A stretch of 64,000 nt of DNA from Mesorhizobium amorphae (GCF_014843845.1 NZ_JHQS01000006.1:186001-250000); one strand, 5' to 3'. Shown: positions 9,281 to 18,053, numbered from the stretch's first letter. Numbers and translations: made by a program. The notes: generated by a model from the sequence alone, not told the origin.

Positions 9281-10594
9281 TTATCCGGCCCGTTCGATGC
9301 GGATGACCTGCGGCTTGTCGGTCAGGTGGCCGTCCTTGGTGATGCCGTCGACGGCCTTGCGCACCGCTGCTTCTGTCGTCTCGTGAGTGACCAGGATCAC
9401 CGTCTTCTGCGCGTCCGTTTCCGGCCCGGAGGCATGCTGGACGATCGATTCCAGCGAAATGTCGTTGTCGGCCATGCGCTTGGCGATCGCCGCAAAGACG
9501 CCGATGCGGTCATGCACGGTCAGCCGGATGAAATAGCCACCGGCATGGCTGCGCATCTGCGCTTTCTTGTAGGGTTTCAATTCCTTGGCCGGACGGCCGA
9601 AGACCGGACCGTGCTGGAAGCCCGGCCGGCTCTTGGCGATGTCGGCGATATCGCCGATGACGGCCGAGGCCGTGGCGTTGCCTCCGGCGCCGGGGCCGGA
9701 AAGCAGCAGCTCGCCAAGGATGTCGGTCTCGATCGCCACCGCATTGGTGACGCCGTGCACCTGCGCGATAACCGAAGCGGTCGGCACCATGGTCGGATGC
9801 ACGCGCTGCTCGATGCCGCTGTCGGTGCGCTGGGCAACGCCGAGCAGCTTGATCCGGTAGCCGAGATCGGCGGCGGCGCGGATGTCGGCCTGGCTGATGT
9901 TGGAGATGCCTTCCATGTAGATGTCGTTGGCGGCGATCTTCGTGCCGAAGGCAAGGCTGGTCAGTATCGACAGCTTGTGCGCCGTGTCGTGGCCCTCGAT
10001 GTCGAAGGTTGGATCGGCCTCGGCATAGCCGAGGCGCTGCGCATCCTTCAGGCAGGCGTCGAAGGAGATGCCCTCGGCCTCCATGCGGGTCAGGATGTAG
10101 TTGCAGGTGCCGTTGAGGATGCCGAAGACGCGGGTGACGGAATTGCCGGCCATCGCCTCGCGCATCGTCTTGATGACCGGGATGCCGCCGGCCACCGCCG
10201 CCTCGTAGTTGAGCAGCACGCCCTTCTTCTCGGCGATCTCGGCAAGCTGCACGCCATGCTTGGCCAGCAGCGCCTTGTTGGCGGTCACCACATGGCGGCC
10301 GGCCCCCAGCGCCGCTTTCACGGACGCGAGCGCGGGCCCCTCGTCGCCGCCGATCAGTTCGACGAAGACATCGATATCGGCCTTCTCAGCCATCTTCACG
10401 GCGTCGTCGAACCAAGTCGCCGAGCCAATGTCGACACCGCGGTCGCGCTTCGGATCGCGGGCGGAGACAGCTGTAACGACGATGTCGCGGCCGCACTGGC
10501 GGGTCAGTTCCGCCGCCTTGTCGCCGAGCACGCGCACCACCGAGGCGCCGACAGTGCCGAGACCGGCAATTCCAACACGCAACGCTTCAGCCAT
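9281..10594 (-). CDS. hom: Homoserine dehydrogenase
   Basis: A 437-aa enzyme that reduces aspartate semialdehyde to homoserine for Thr/Met synthesis. The N-terminal NAD(P)-binding fold has GLGTVG at 11-16. The catalytic domain contains the TANKALLAKHG and EAAVAGGIPVI motifs and GILNGTCNYIL. The last ~80 residues form an ACT domain, the usual site of threonine feedback. It lies downstream of the aminotransferase with a 45-bp gap and is probably cotranscribed with it. Confidence 0.96.
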   Translation of the reverse strand: MAEALRVGIAGLGTVGASVVRVLGDKAAELTRQCGRDIVVTAVSARDPKRDRGVDIGSATWFDDAVKMAEKADIDVFVELIGGDEGPALASVKAALGAGRHVVTANKALLAKHGVQLAEIAEKKGVLLNYEAAVAGGIPVIKTMREAMAGNSVTRVFGILNGTCNYILTRMEAEGISFDACLKDAQRLGYAEADPTFDIEGHDTAHKLSILTSLAFGTKIAANDIYMEGISNISQADIRAAADLGYRIKLLGVAQRTDSGIEQRVHPTMVPTASVIAQVHGVTNAVAIETDILGELLLSGPGAGGNATASAVIGDIADIAKSRPGFQHGPVFGRPAKELKPYKKAQMRSHAGGYFIRLTVHDRIGVFAAIAKRMADNDISLESIVQHASGPETDAQKTVILVTHETTEAAVRKAVDGITKDGHLTDKPQVIRIERAG

Positions 10595-10639
10595 GTCCGG
10601 CGACGCCCCTCAAATTCGTTTCGATGATGTCAGGCAACC

Positions 10640-11857
10640 TCAGCGATGCGCGGAGAGCGGCACCACATTGTTGGGCTGCTTGGCGCTGGACGCCAGGAAG
10701 CGCTTGATGTTGCGCGCCGCCTGCCGGATCCGGTGCTCGTTCTCGACCAGCGCGATGCGTACGTGATCGTCGCCATGCTCGCCGAAGCCGACGCCGGGCG
10801 CCACCGCCACGTCGGCGTGCTCGATGAGCAGCTTCGAGAATTCTAGCGAGCCAAGATGGCGGAACGGTTCCGGGATCGGCGCCCAGGCGAACATCGAGGC
10901 CGCCGGCGCCGGGATGGTCCAGCCGGCGCGGGTGAAGGCGTCGACCATCACGTCGCGGCGCTTGTGGTAGACCTCGCGCACTTCGGCGATATCGGCGCCG
11001 TCGCCGTTCAGCGCATGCGCCGCAGCCACCTGGATCGGCGTGAAGGCGCCATAGTCGAGATAGGATTTTACGCGCGTCAGCGCGGAGATCAGCCGTTCGT
11101 TACCGACGGCGAAGCCCATGCGCCAGCCGGGCATGGAAAACGTCTTCGACATCGAGGTGAACTCGACGCAGACGTCGATGGCGCCCGGCACCTGCAGCAC
11201 CGAAGGCGGCGGGTTTCCGTCGAAATAGATCTCCGAATAGGCAAGGTCCGACAGGATGATGATGTCGTTCTTCTTGGCGAAGGCGACCACGTCCTTGTAG
11301 AAATCGAGCGAGGCGACCAACGCCGTCGGGTTCGACGGATAGTTGAGGATCAGCGCCAGCGGCTTCGGGATCGAATGGCGGATGCCGCGCTCGACCGCCG
11401 GGATGAAGCCGTCGTCGGGCTCGACCTGCAGCGAGCGGATGACGCCGCCCGACATGATGAAACCGAAGGCATGGATCGGATAGGTCGGGTTCGGGCACAG
11501 GATCACGTCGCCGGGCGCGGTGATCGCCTGCGCCATGTTGGCGAAGCCTTCCTTGGAGCCCAGCGTCGCCACCACCTGCGTGTCCGCGTTGAGCTTCACG
11601 CCGAAGCGGCGCTGATAGTAGGCGGCCTGGGCGCGGCGCAGGCCCGGAATGCCGCGCGACGACGAATAGCGATGCGTGCGCGGATCGCGCACCACTTCGC
11701 ACAATTTGTCGACGATGGCCTTCGGCGTCGGCAGGTCCGGATTACCCATGCCAAGGTCGATGATGTCGGCGCCGCGCGAGCGGGCGCTGGCCTTCAGCCG
11801 ATTGACCTGCTCGAAGACATAAGGCGGAAGCCGGCGGACCTTGTGAAATTCTTCCAT
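10640..11857 (-). CDS. Class I/II PLP aminotransferase (annotated LL-DAP/alanine aminotransferase in relatives)
   Basis: A 405-aa fold-type I aminotransferase starting MEEFHKVRRLPPYVFEQ (an upstream ATG adds five residues but has no RBS). PLP-binding features are the Asn in NYPSNPTA, LSDLAYSE and the Schiff-base Lys in SMSKTFSMPGWRMG (Lys238). Rhizobial relatives are usually labelled LL-diaminopimelate aminotransferase, but alanine or glutamate specificity is equally possible. Position directly upstream of hom suggests amino-acid metabolism. Confidence 0.9.
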   Translation of the reverse strand: MEEFHKVRRLPPYVFEQVNRLKASARSRGADIIDLGMGNPDLPTPKAIVDKLCEVVRDPRTHRYSSSRGIPGLRRAQAAYYQRRFGVKLNADTQVVATLGSKEGFANMAQAITAPGDVILCPNPTYPIHAFGFIMSGGVIRSLQVEPDDGFIPAVERGIRHSIPKPLALILNYPSNPTALVASLDFYKDVVAFAKKNDIIILSDLAYSEIYFDGNPPPSVLQVPGAIDVCVEFTSMSKTFSMPGWRMGFAVGNERLISALTRVKSYLDYGAFTPIQVAAAHALNGDGADIAEVREVYHKRRDVMVDAFTRAGWTIPAPAASMFAWAPIPEPFRHLGSLEFSKLLIEHADVAVAPGVGFGEHGDDHVRIALVENEHRIRQAARNIKRFLASSAKQPNNVVPLSAHR

Positions 11858-11917
11858 GTCAGTTCCAGACATTTAAACGTGTTTGGCAAAGAGACGCTTT
11901 CGGCGCGCGATATAGCC

Positions 11918-12325
11918 CTAATTGCAGGTAGGGTCGAGGGCGGGATCGCATTTGGTCTCGATCTGCTTCAGCGTATCGTCGCCATGGGTCTTCGCCAGCG
12001 AGTTCAGCGCCGCCGGATTGCTCCCACCGGTGCCGCCGCTCTTGCCGAGCTGCGCCTGCTGGTCGCCCTTCAATTGGGCAAGCTTGGCCTTGGTCTCCTC
12101 AGGCGTGAGCTGCTTGGCGGCCACCTGCGGCGGGATGTTGAGGTTTGGATAGGAGCCGGTGTCCTTCGGGCCGTCGGTAGTGGCGACCGGCGTCGTGTTG
12201 CCGGTGTTGCTGCTGGCGCAGCCGCCGGCCGCAAGCAGGGTACCCCCCAGCAAGGCCATCGCGGCAGCGATGCGGCAAATACCAACAGCGCTCGAAAAAA
12301 CGGTCTCGCCGACATTAATCGTCAT
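11918..12325 (-). CDS. Small secreted lipoprotein, SPOR-less hypothetical
   Basis: A 135-aa protein with an N-terminal hydrophobic segment (about 15-33) ending LLAAGGCASS, a lipobox-like site with Cys36. The mature part is low-complexity and hydrophilic (Thr/Gly/Pro/Gln-rich), with a pair of cysteines near the end (KCDPALDPTCN). It probably resides in the periplasm or outer membrane. No function can be assigned. It is divergent from phaC. Confidence 0.75.
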   Translation of the reverse strand: MTINVGETVFSSAVGICRIAAAMALLGGTLLAAGGCASSNTGNTTPVATTDGPKDTGSYPNLNIPPQVAAKQLTPEETKAKLAQLKGDQQAQLGKSGGTGGSNPAALNSLAKTHGDDTLKQIETKCDPALDPTCN

Positions 12326-12422
12326 ATTGTTTTCCTGGCAGCCGGGTTAGAGCGTGTTGGACCCGGCCGAATGTCCCATGATACTATGTCAAGAAAACGC
12401 TCCGGGAGGAACCCCGAGAACC

Positions 12423-14258
12423 ATGTCCAAGACACCCGATTCGGGCAAAGCGGAAGATGGCGGACCTTCGACCGTCGAGCAATATCTGGTAAAGGACCCG
12501 GAACGCTTCGCGCTGAACATGGCACGCATGGTCGAGCAGGCCGGCAAGGCCGCCTCCGCCTGGGCCGAGCCGCGCGAAAAGGGCGAGGTGCGCGATCACG
12601 TCGCCGAACCCGTGGTCGACATGGTCAAGACGTTCTCCAAGCTCAGCGAATACTGGCTTGCCGACCCGCAGCGCGCGCTGGAGGCGCAGACGCGGCTGTT
12701 CGCCGGCTACATGACCGTCTGGGCAAATGCCATCCAGCGCGTCAGCCCCAACGCCGAAGCACCTGACGACGCGGTCAAGCCGGAGCGCGGCGACAAGCGC
12801 TTCCAGGATCCCGAATGGGGCCGCAACGCCTTCTTCGATTTCCTCAAGCAGGCCTATCTCGTCACCTCGCGCTGGGCGGCCGACCTGGTCGAGCATGCCG
12901 AGGGGCTGGACGAGCACACCCGCCACAAGGCCAGTTTCTACGTCAAGCAGGTGTCCAATGCGATTTCGCCGTCGAACTTCATCCTGACCAATCCTGAGCT
13001 GTTTCGCGAAACGGTTGCCTCCAACGGCGAGAACCTGGTGCGCGGCATGAAGATGCTGGCCGAGGATATCGCCGCCGGCAAGGGCGACCTGAAGCTCAGG
13101 CAGGCCGACTATTCGCCCTTCGAGATCGGCAAGAACGTCGCCACCACGCCCGGCAAGGTGGTCGGCCGCAGCGACGTCGCCGAGATCATCCAGTATGATC
13201 CGGCGACCGAGACCGTGCTCAAGCGTCCCCTGCTGATCTGCCCGCCCTGGATCAACAAGTACTACATCCTCGATCTCAACCCGCAGAAATCCTTCATCCG
13301 CTGGGCGGTCGAGCAGGGCCACACGGTCTTCGTCATCTCCTGGATCAATCCGGACGAGCGCCACGGCACCAAGAGCTGGGAGGCCTATATCCGCGAGGGC
13401 CTGCAATACGGCCTCGACATGGTCGAGAAGGCCACCGGCGAAAGGGACGTCAACGCCATCGGCTACTGCGTCGGCGGCACGCTGCTGGCGGCGGCATTGG
13501 CGCTGCTGGCGCAAGAGGGCGACGACCGCATCAAATCGGCCACCTTCTTCACCACCCAGGTCGATTTCACCCATGCCGGCGACTTGAAAGTCTTCGTCGA
13601 CGAAGACCAGGTCGCGGCTGTCGAGAAGTCGATGAACGAGAAGGGCTACCTTGACGGCACCAAGATGGCGACAGCCTTCAACATGCTGCGCTCGGGCGAC
13701 CTGATCTGGCCCTATGTCGTCAACAACTACATGCGCGGCAAGGATCCCCTGCCCTTCGACCTGCTCTACTGGAACGCCGATTCCACCCGTATGGCAGCCG
13801 CCAACCATTCCTTCTATCTGCGCAACTGCTACCTCGAGAACAACCTCTCGAAAGGCACGATGGAACTTGCCGGGCGCACCGTGTCGCTCGCCGACATCAC
13901 CATCCCGGTCTACAACCTCGCCTCCAAGGAAGACCACATCGCGCCGGCGCTTTCGGTGTTCCTCGGGTCGAAGTATTTCGGCGGCTCGGTCGAGTATGTG
14001 ATGGCCGGCTCCGGCCACATTGCCGGCGTCGTCAACCCGCCGGCTTCGATGAAGTACCAGTACTGGACCGGCGGCAAGCCGGTGGGCGACTTTGGCCAGT
14101 GGTTCGCTTCGGCGATGGAGCATCCCGGCTCCTGGTGGACGCACTGGCAGCACTGGATCGAGACCCAGGACAACACCCGCGTTGCAGCCCGCAAACCGGG
14201 CAAGCATATGAAAACCTTGGGCGATGCGCCGGGCACCTATGTCAAGGTGCGTGTGTAA
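12423..14258 (+). CDS. phaC: Class I poly(3-hydroxyalkanoate) synthase PhaC
   Basis: A 611-aa enzyme that polymerises (R)-3-hydroxyacyl-CoA into PHA granules. The lipase-like box is GYCVGGT with nucleophile Cys349, the hallmark replacement of Ser by Cys. The catalytic His532 lies in GSGHIAGVVNPP, and the Asp is in the YNLASKEDHIAP segment. The length fits class I synthases that act alone. The start at 12423 follows GGGAGGAACCCC. No phaA/B/R/Z gene is adjacent. Confidence 0.96.
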   Translation: MSKTPDSGKAEDGGPSTVEQYLVKDPERFALNMARMVEQAGKAASAWAEPREKGEVRDHVAEPVVDMVKTFSKLSEYWLADPQRALEAQTRLFAGYMTVWANAIQRVSPNAEAPDDAVKPERGDKRFQDPEWGRNAFFDFLKQAYLVTSRWAADLVEHAEGLDEHTRHKASFYVKQVSNAISPSNFILTNPELFRETVASNGENLVRGMKMLAEDIAAGKGDLKLRQADYSPFEIGKNVATTPGKVVGRSDVAEIIQYDPATETVLKRPLLICPPWINKYYILDLNPQKSFIRWAVEQGHTVFVISWINPDERHGTKSWEAYIREGLQYGLDMVEKATGERDVNAIGYCVGGTLLAAALALLAQEGDDRIKSATFFTTQVDFTHAGDLKVFVDEDQVAAVEKSMNEKGYLDGTKMATAFNMLRSGDLIWPYVVNNYMRGKDPLPFDLLYWNADSTRMAAANHSFYLRNCYLENNLSKGTMELAGRTVSLADITIPVYNLASKEDHIAPALSVFLGSKYFGGSVEYVMAGSGHIAGVVNPPASMKYQYWTGGKPVGDFGQWFASAMEHPGSWWTHWQHWIETQDNTRVAARKPGKHMKTLGDAPGTYVKVRV

Positions 14259-14479
14259 CAGACTGTAATGTCTGGTGAGTTGACGACTTGGCAAAACAGG
14301 TCGAAATGGTGTCGTCAACCATCCGGCGGCCTCAATTCGCCTTCTACAAACGATTAAATCCGAGGCTTGCAGATTTGACACAGGTCCCGTTTCCGGTTGG
14401 GAACATAAGGGGCATTGCGATGGAGCGCGCGGCGCCGAGTCGACGATGAACCGGCCGGATACCGAGGGGGAATTTTGTT

Positions 14480-15718
14480 TTGAGATCAGCAGGTTGGCGT
14501 CTCACACGAGGGGAAAGCCGCAGCATTGCGGCAGCGCTTTTCTCCGTGCTTCTGGCGTCCTGCACCTCCGCCGGCGACCCCACGATGTCCGTCGGCATGC
14601 CGGGCTACAACGCCACCTCGGCCGACATCAACGCGGCCTCCAGCACGACGACGGCAACCGCGACCGATTCGTCAATGCAGGCGACGTCAGCCTCTTCGGA
14701 GCCATCGACCGTGATGAGCGAAGGCGACAAGCCCTTGCCTGAAAAGGTCGCCTTTGTGCCGGTGACCAAGCCCGGGGCGGCCTTCCCCATCAATGTGCCT
14801 GCCGGTACCGACACCATTGCCGGCAACACGCCGCAGTCGCTGGTGCAGCCGCCGCAGACAGCCGCCGAGACCGACGCCGTGGCGCAGAAGGTCGCCGCCG
14901 CCGATGCCTCCACGACTGCACCGAAAGCCGACGCCAAGGCTGCCGCCCCGGCGGTGGACAACGCCGTCTATGTGACGGCCGGCGAGGCGGCGCCGCAGCA
15001 GGTCAGTGCACCGAAGAAGGGTTTCCTCGCCTCGCTGTTCAGCACCACGCCGGCCTCGGCGGCACCGGCGCCGTTGGTCAACGCGCGCTCGGGCGAGCAG
15101 CCTGTGCAGGCCAAGGCCACGGCGCCCGCAAAGCCTATTATCACGCTGGCCTCGGCCACTCCGGCCGAAAAGCCGGTACAGCTCGCCTCGATCGGCGGCG
15201 ACAGCAACCACATCACCGGTGCCGACGCCCTGCCCGGCGTGCGCCAGACGGCGCTGTTCGAGATCAAGCGCAAATCCGGTCTCGACGACGAAAGCGACGT
15301 CGATCTGAACGAGGACGAGGGCGGCGCCTACCAGGTGGCATCCGCCGCCGGCCTCGCCCGCCTGGCGCCCAACGGCCTGCTGAAGCAGAACGAGAGTGTC
15401 GACGTCGCCTGCCTGAAACCCTCGCTGGTGCGCGTGCTGAAGACGATCGAAGGCCACTACGGCCGCAAGATGGTCGTGACGTCTGGCTATCGCGACCCGG
15501 CCCGCAACCGCCGCGCCAACGGCGCCAAGAACTCGCTGCACATGTACTGCGCCGCCGCCGACATCCAGGTTCCCGGCGTCTCCAAATGGGATCTGGCAAA
15601 CTACATCCGCACCATGCCCGGCCGTGGCGGCGTCGGCACCTATTGCCACACCGAATCCGTGCATATCGATGTCGGCCCCGAGCGCGACTGGAACTGGCGC
15701 TGCCGCAGGCGCAGCTGA
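14480..15718 (+). CDS. M15-like (YcbK/DUF882) murein peptidase lipoprotein
   Basis: A 412-aa protein using a TTG start with AGGGGGA upstream. There is a signal sequence with lipobox LLASC (Cys28), then a long Ala/Thr/Pro-rich linker to about residue 290. A C-terminal peptidase M15_3-type domain follows: VVTSGYRDPARNRR, NSLHMYCAAADI (metal His and Asp) and the final HIDVG. Such proteins cleave or bind peptidoglycan peptides in the periplasm. It ends ~180 bp before tRNA-Glu. Confidence 0.85.
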   Translation: MRSAGWRLTRGESRSIAAALFSVLLASCTSAGDPTMSVGMPGYNATSADINAASSTTTATATDSSMQATSASSEPSTVMSEGDKPLPEKVAFVPVTKPGAAFPINVPAGTDTIAGNTPQSLVQPPQTAAETDAVAQKVAAADASTTAPKADAKAAAPAVDNAVYVTAGEAAPQQVSAPKKGFLASLFSTTPASAAPAPLVNARSGEQPVQAKATAPAKPIITLASATPAEKPVQLASIGGDSNHITGADALPGVRQTALFEIKRKSGLDDESDVDLNEDEGGAYQVASAAGLARLAPNGLLKQNESVDVACLKPSLVRVLKTIEGHYGRKMVVTSGYRDPARNRRANGAKNSLHMYCAAADIQVPGVSKWDLANYIRTMPGRGGVGTYCHTESVHIDVGPERDWNWRCRRRS

Positions 15719-15896
15719 TTGTTCGCCTGGCGGCGCAAACGCCACCGAACCACGATCCGAAGACCGGGCAAGGCTGCGAAACCGCGGCCCGCAGCCAAAA
15801 ACGCTGTTTTTGCCACTGTTTGAAAAAAGTTGTCGCAGGCGGCGGCAGACGGGTTGCCGGTTGCGAACAACGCAATTATAAGCCGCTCATCTGAGC

Positions 15897-15971
15897 GCGC
15901 CCATCGTCTAGCGGTCAGGACACCGCCCTTTCACGGCGGTAACAGGGGTTCGATTCCCCTTGGGCGTACCA
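15897..15971 (+). tRNA. tRNA-Glu (anticodon TTC)
   Basis: A 75-nt cloverleaf: acceptor arm GCGCCCA pairs with TGGGCGT, the anticodon stem CCGCC/GGCGG encloses CTTTCAC (anticodon TTC), the T arm is AGGGG/CCCCT around TTCGATT, discriminator A, with CCA encoded. Its 3' 47 nt are repeated exactly at 30796-30842, so it is the insertion site of the following element and remains intact after integration. Confidence 0.97.
15925..15971 (+). repeat. attL: 47-bp direct repeat inside the tRNA-Glu 3' end
   Basis: This 47-bp stretch runs from the anticodon stem to the CCA end and is identical to 30796-30842. A repeat of a tRNA 3' end at both borders of a segment whose far end carries a tyrosine integrase is the classic att duplication. 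Confidence 0.93.
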
Positions 15972-16007
15972 GATATTTCAAGCACTTAGCTAAAAACCTC
16001 CCTCCGG

Positions 16008-16017
16008 TGTCCAATAT
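16008..16017 (+). promoter_or_regulatory. Candidate integrase arm-type site, left end
   Basis: TGTCCAATAT occurs 37 bp inside attL. The same word occurs as an inverted pair at 30682-30714 inside attR, beside the integrase promoter. Shared short repeats near both ends of an integrated element are typical of integrase arm-binding sites. This is inference from sequence only. Confidence 0.4.
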
Positions 16018-16097
16018 CTGGCCAATATCCCGCCCGGCTTTGTCGGGTTGAGTGATTCCTGTCACACTCCGCTCGCCCATGCGACGGGAGGGGAAAA

Positions 16098-16328
16098 ATG
16101 CGAAATGTGGTTCTTGGCCTAGCTGTTTCGGCTCTCGCCGGCTGTTCAAACAGCGAGCCGCGATATGAGATTTCGCAAGGCTCGGCCTCTCTGTACATGG
16201 ATCCTTCAAAGTCTCAGCAGGCTACGATCCTGCTTGATCGAAAAACCGCGAAAAGCTGGTATTTGGTCCGAACTGCGTCTGGCGAGATTGTTTGGTTCTC
16301 GATCAGCGACCCGATGAACCTCCCATGA
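16098..16328 (+). CDS. Small lipoprotein
   Basis: A 76-aa protein with a short signal ending in LAGC (lipobox Cys16), preceded by GGGAGGGGAAAA as a ribosome-binding site. The mature region is a compact hydrophilic sequence of mixed charge. It is the first gene inside the element next to attL. A surface lipoprotein encoded by a mobile element may act on superinfection or host fitness, but nothing specific can be assigned. Confidence 0.65.
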   Translation: MRNVVLGLAVSALAGCSNSEPRYEISQGSASLYMDPSKSQQATILLDRKTAKSWYLVRTASGEIVWFSISDPMNLP

Positions 16329-16332
16329 AAAA

Positions 16333-16361
16333 GCCCGCCACCCCAGGGATAGGCAGCGGGC
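16333..16361. terminator. Hairpin after the small lipoprotein gene
   Basis: GCCCGC at 16333-16338 can pair with GCGGGC at 16356-16361, beginning just after the stop codon at 16326-16328 and preceded by a run of A on the plus strand. Similar GCCCGC-rich hairpins recur at 16785, 20410 and 38856. Confidence 0.5.
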
Positions 16362-16548
16362 GAAGTTCGGGAGGAGTTGTGTCGGGCGTCCCCTTTGCCC
16401 GTGAACAACGGTACGCCTCGCTTAGCTGGATAAAGCCCGCCACCATCGGCAGCCGGGCAGTTTTGCCCGTACGGGGTCTGTGAGTTTTGTCACAGACGCA
16501 TCGACGCATCGGAGCTAAGCTTGCAGCGGGGTGTAGTTTCCTGCAGCG

Positions 16549-16773
16549 GTGGAGATGTTTGTGAACCTTCCTATGCTTCTTGTGAACCTTCCTCTTGTCG
16601 CAGTTGGTCCCCTTGCCGATTGGCTCCGTCATCGAGCCGAACAGAAGGCGCTGTTGAAGGCAACGGACGAGTTGAGCGAGTCACCAGACGACATGCTCAG
16701 CGACATCGGGATTTCCCGTGACGACATCACGACGTATGCGTTCCGCAGCTCGGCGTCGAGACGCAGGGGCTGA
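16549..16773 (+). CDS. Small DUF1127-like protein
   Basis: A 74-aa protein. The C-terminal half, with LSESPDDMLSDIGISRDDI, resembles the DUF1127/YjiS signature (L.D.LL.DIGL.R..I), small proteins abundant in Rhizobiales with RNA-related roles proposed for some. The N-terminus is hydrophobic (two LPLV-like stretches). The start is uncertain: the ATG at 16549 has GGTGG too close to serve as an RBS, and ATG 16573 is an alternative. Confidence 0.55.
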   Translation: MEMFVNLPMLLVNLPLVAVGPLADWLRHRAEQKALLKATDELSESPDDMLSDIGISRDDITTYAFRSSASRRRG

Positions 16774-16784
16774 GCAATGAAAAG

Positions 16785-16808
16785 GCCCGCAACCGTGAGG
16801 CTGCGGGC
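16785..16808. terminator. Bidirectional hairpin terminator
   Basis: GCCCGC at 16785-16790 pairs with GCGGGC at 16803-16808 around ACCGTGAG, with A-rich flank on one side and TTC on the other. It sits exactly between two convergent genes (ends 16773 and 16828). Confidence 0.55.
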
Positions 16809-16827
16809 TTCAAAACTTGCCGATTGA

Positions 16828-17055
16828 TTATTGCCGGCCCTCATGGCTTGCGAGAGCTTCGTGGACGGGTTCCAGCAAGGCATATGCCAGCTTGAGCCCC
16901 GACCCTATGGCGTCCGCGAGCCCTGTGGCATTGCCTCCGCCATTCTGGAGCGCCCAAGCGGCAGTTTCGCAAAGGTGGATGATGGCCAACGCCTCGCAGC
17001 TGCAGGACATGATATCTGCCGCTGTCATATCGCGGTGATCGACAAAACGGCTCAT
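16828..17055 (-). CDS. 75-aa hypothetical protein
   Basis: Its ATG overlaps the stop of the upstream 153-aa gene in an ATGA junction, so the two are translationally coupled. The product is mostly helical, with a Cys pair (SCSCEAL) and DAIGSGLKLAYALLEPVHEAL. No family is recognised. It is the third gene of the operon that runs leftward from the XRE operator region. Confidence 0.55.
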   Translation of the reverse strand: MSRFVDHRDMTAADIMSCSCEALAIIHLCETAAWALQNGGGNATGLADAIGSGLKLAYALLEPVHEALASHEGRQ

Positions 17056-17513
17056 GGCCGCACCAGCACTTCCTGCGACTTGAGGTCGTCAGGCCACATG
17101 ACTGTTTCGCCATCCTCGGGCGGCTCGGGCGCGTCGCCTGCGTCTAATTCGCCGTCGAAGAACGCCGTATCGGCGTGGGCATCGGCCAAGGCCAGAACCT
17201 GGTTTGTCTGGCTCGACCAGCCGAGGGAAGGCTCATGCTCGTCGCCGCTGTCCTCCAGATCGCTATCATCGGCTTCGCAATCGTCGTTCAGCCCGCCAGC
17301 GCTGGGGCCGCGATCAGTCCAGCCGATCGACGGCTCGTCGTCTGCGGTTTCCTCCAGGTCGCAATCGGCTTCCATCAGATCCAGGGCTGTTATGAGTGAC
17401 ATTGCACGGTCCAACAGGTCGTTAAGTCGCTTTTCGACCGACTGGCGCCATTGTAGCGGGTTCATTCCCTTCGGCATTCCAAGGGGCTTCAGAGTGCGAA
17501 TATGGGTGTTCAT
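17052..17513 (-). CDS. Acidic 153-aa protein with repeated EPS(I/L)GW motif
   Basis: It starts MNTHIRTLKPLGMP at ATG 17511-17513 behind AAGGGGAAGAG; the longer frame upstream is not coding-like. Residues 10-50 are helical (QWRQSVEKRLNDLLDRAMSLITALDLMEADCD). Two acidic segments follow, each ending in DDEPSIGW and EHEPSLGW, and then a strongly acidic tail. Strong negative charge could suggest DNA mimicry or binding to a basic protein, but this is speculation. It is the middle gene of a three-gene operon. Confidence 0.6.
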   Translation of the reverse strand: MNTHIRTLKPLGMPKGMNPLQWRQSVEKRLNDLLDRAMSLITALDLMEADCDLEETADDEPSIGWTDRGPSAGGLNDDCEADDSDLEDSGDEHEPSLGWSSQTNQVLALADAHADTAFFDGELDAGDAPEPPEDGETVMWPDDLKSQEVLVRP

Positions 17514-17665
17514 CACTCTTCCCCTTCGTAGCGCTCGATGATCCGCATGGCGCGGTCTGAACACCGGTTCGCGGTGCGCAAGAGTAGCAGGGCGAAGCGC
17601 AGGCGGATGACACGGCATAGGGCGGGCAAAGCTCCGCCCACTGCCGGAACGGGTGTGTTCGGCAT
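17513..17665 (-). CDS. Basic 50-aa protein, first gene of XRE-controlled operon
   Basis: ATG at 17663-17665 with AAGGGGAT upstream. The product is 50 aa with a hydrophobic, Arg-rich middle (LCRVIRLRFALLLLRTANRC). Its stop TGA shares a base with the next ATG (TGATG). Transcription would begin in the intergenic region that holds the two operators for the divergent XRE regulator. Confidence 0.5.
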   Translation of the reverse strand: MPNTPVPAVGGALPALCRVIRLRFALLLLRTANRCSDRAMRIIERYEGEE

Positions 17666-17689
17666 TGTAAATCCCCTTCGGGTTGGATA

Positions 17690-17707
17690 TTGATACGTTG
17701 GTATCAA
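17690..17707. promoter_or_regulatory. Operator 1 of the XRE switch
   Basis: A perfect inverted repeat TTGATAC-GTTG-GTATCAA (7-bp arms, 4-bp spacer). It lies between the divergent XRE gene and the leftward three-gene operon and matches operator 2 almost exactly. Confidence 0.7.
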
Positions 17708-17714
17708 TTGCACA

Positions 17715-17732
17715 TTGACACTTAGGTATCAA
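17715..17732. promoter_or_regulatory. Operator 2 of the XRE switch
   Basis: TTGACAC-TTAG-GTATCAA, the same palindrome with one mismatch, 25 bp from operator 1 (start to start, near 2.4 helical turns). It ends five bases before the TTG start codon of the XRE gene, so binding there would also block that gene, which suggests autoregulation. Confidence 0.7.
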
Positions 17733-17737
17733 GTCCC

Positions 17738-17995
17738 TTGCCAACACCTTCCCAATTGCGAGCCGCCCGCCATCTTAAGAGCATGTCGCAGGCCGATATC
17801 TCGGCAGCGACCGGCCTTTCATTGCCGACCATCAAAAGAGCCGAAAGCGATAGGGATGTCTCGGTGTCGGCTGAGGCTGTGGAAGCAATCCGCCGTGCCC
17901 TCGAATCGGCCGGCGTCGAGTTCATTCCGGAGAACGGCGGCGGCGCCGGCGTGAGGCTCAGAAAGACCGACAGGCGGCCGTCTAGCAGTCGCTAG
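17738..17995 (+). CDS. XRE-family (Cro/CI-like) repressor
   Basis: An 85-aa protein. The HTH is at residues 7-34 (LRAARHLKSMSQADISAATGLSLPTIKR), followed by AVEAIRRALESAGVEFIPENG, a common layout of small plasmid and phage XRE proteins. The TTG start is needed to include the first helix; no strong RBS is visible, so a leaderless or weakly translated mRNA is possible. It probably represses itself and the divergent operon through the two operators upstream. Confidence 0.8.
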   Translation: MPTPSQLRAARHLKSMSQADISAATGLSLPTIKRAESDRDVSVSAEAVEAIRRALESAGVEFIPENGGGAGVRLRKTDRRPSSSR

Positions 17996-18053
17996 AATTG
18001 TACTAATTGAACATCTCTTTGATTAACGCCGGCAGCGCTAACTTCTGCCTGGG

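Noticed and set aside
12384..14381. 665-aa leftward frame opposite phaC
   Set aside because: Antisense shadow of a well-supported PHA synthase gene; composition (His/Gly/Asp/Val-rich) is typical of GC-rich antisense frames.
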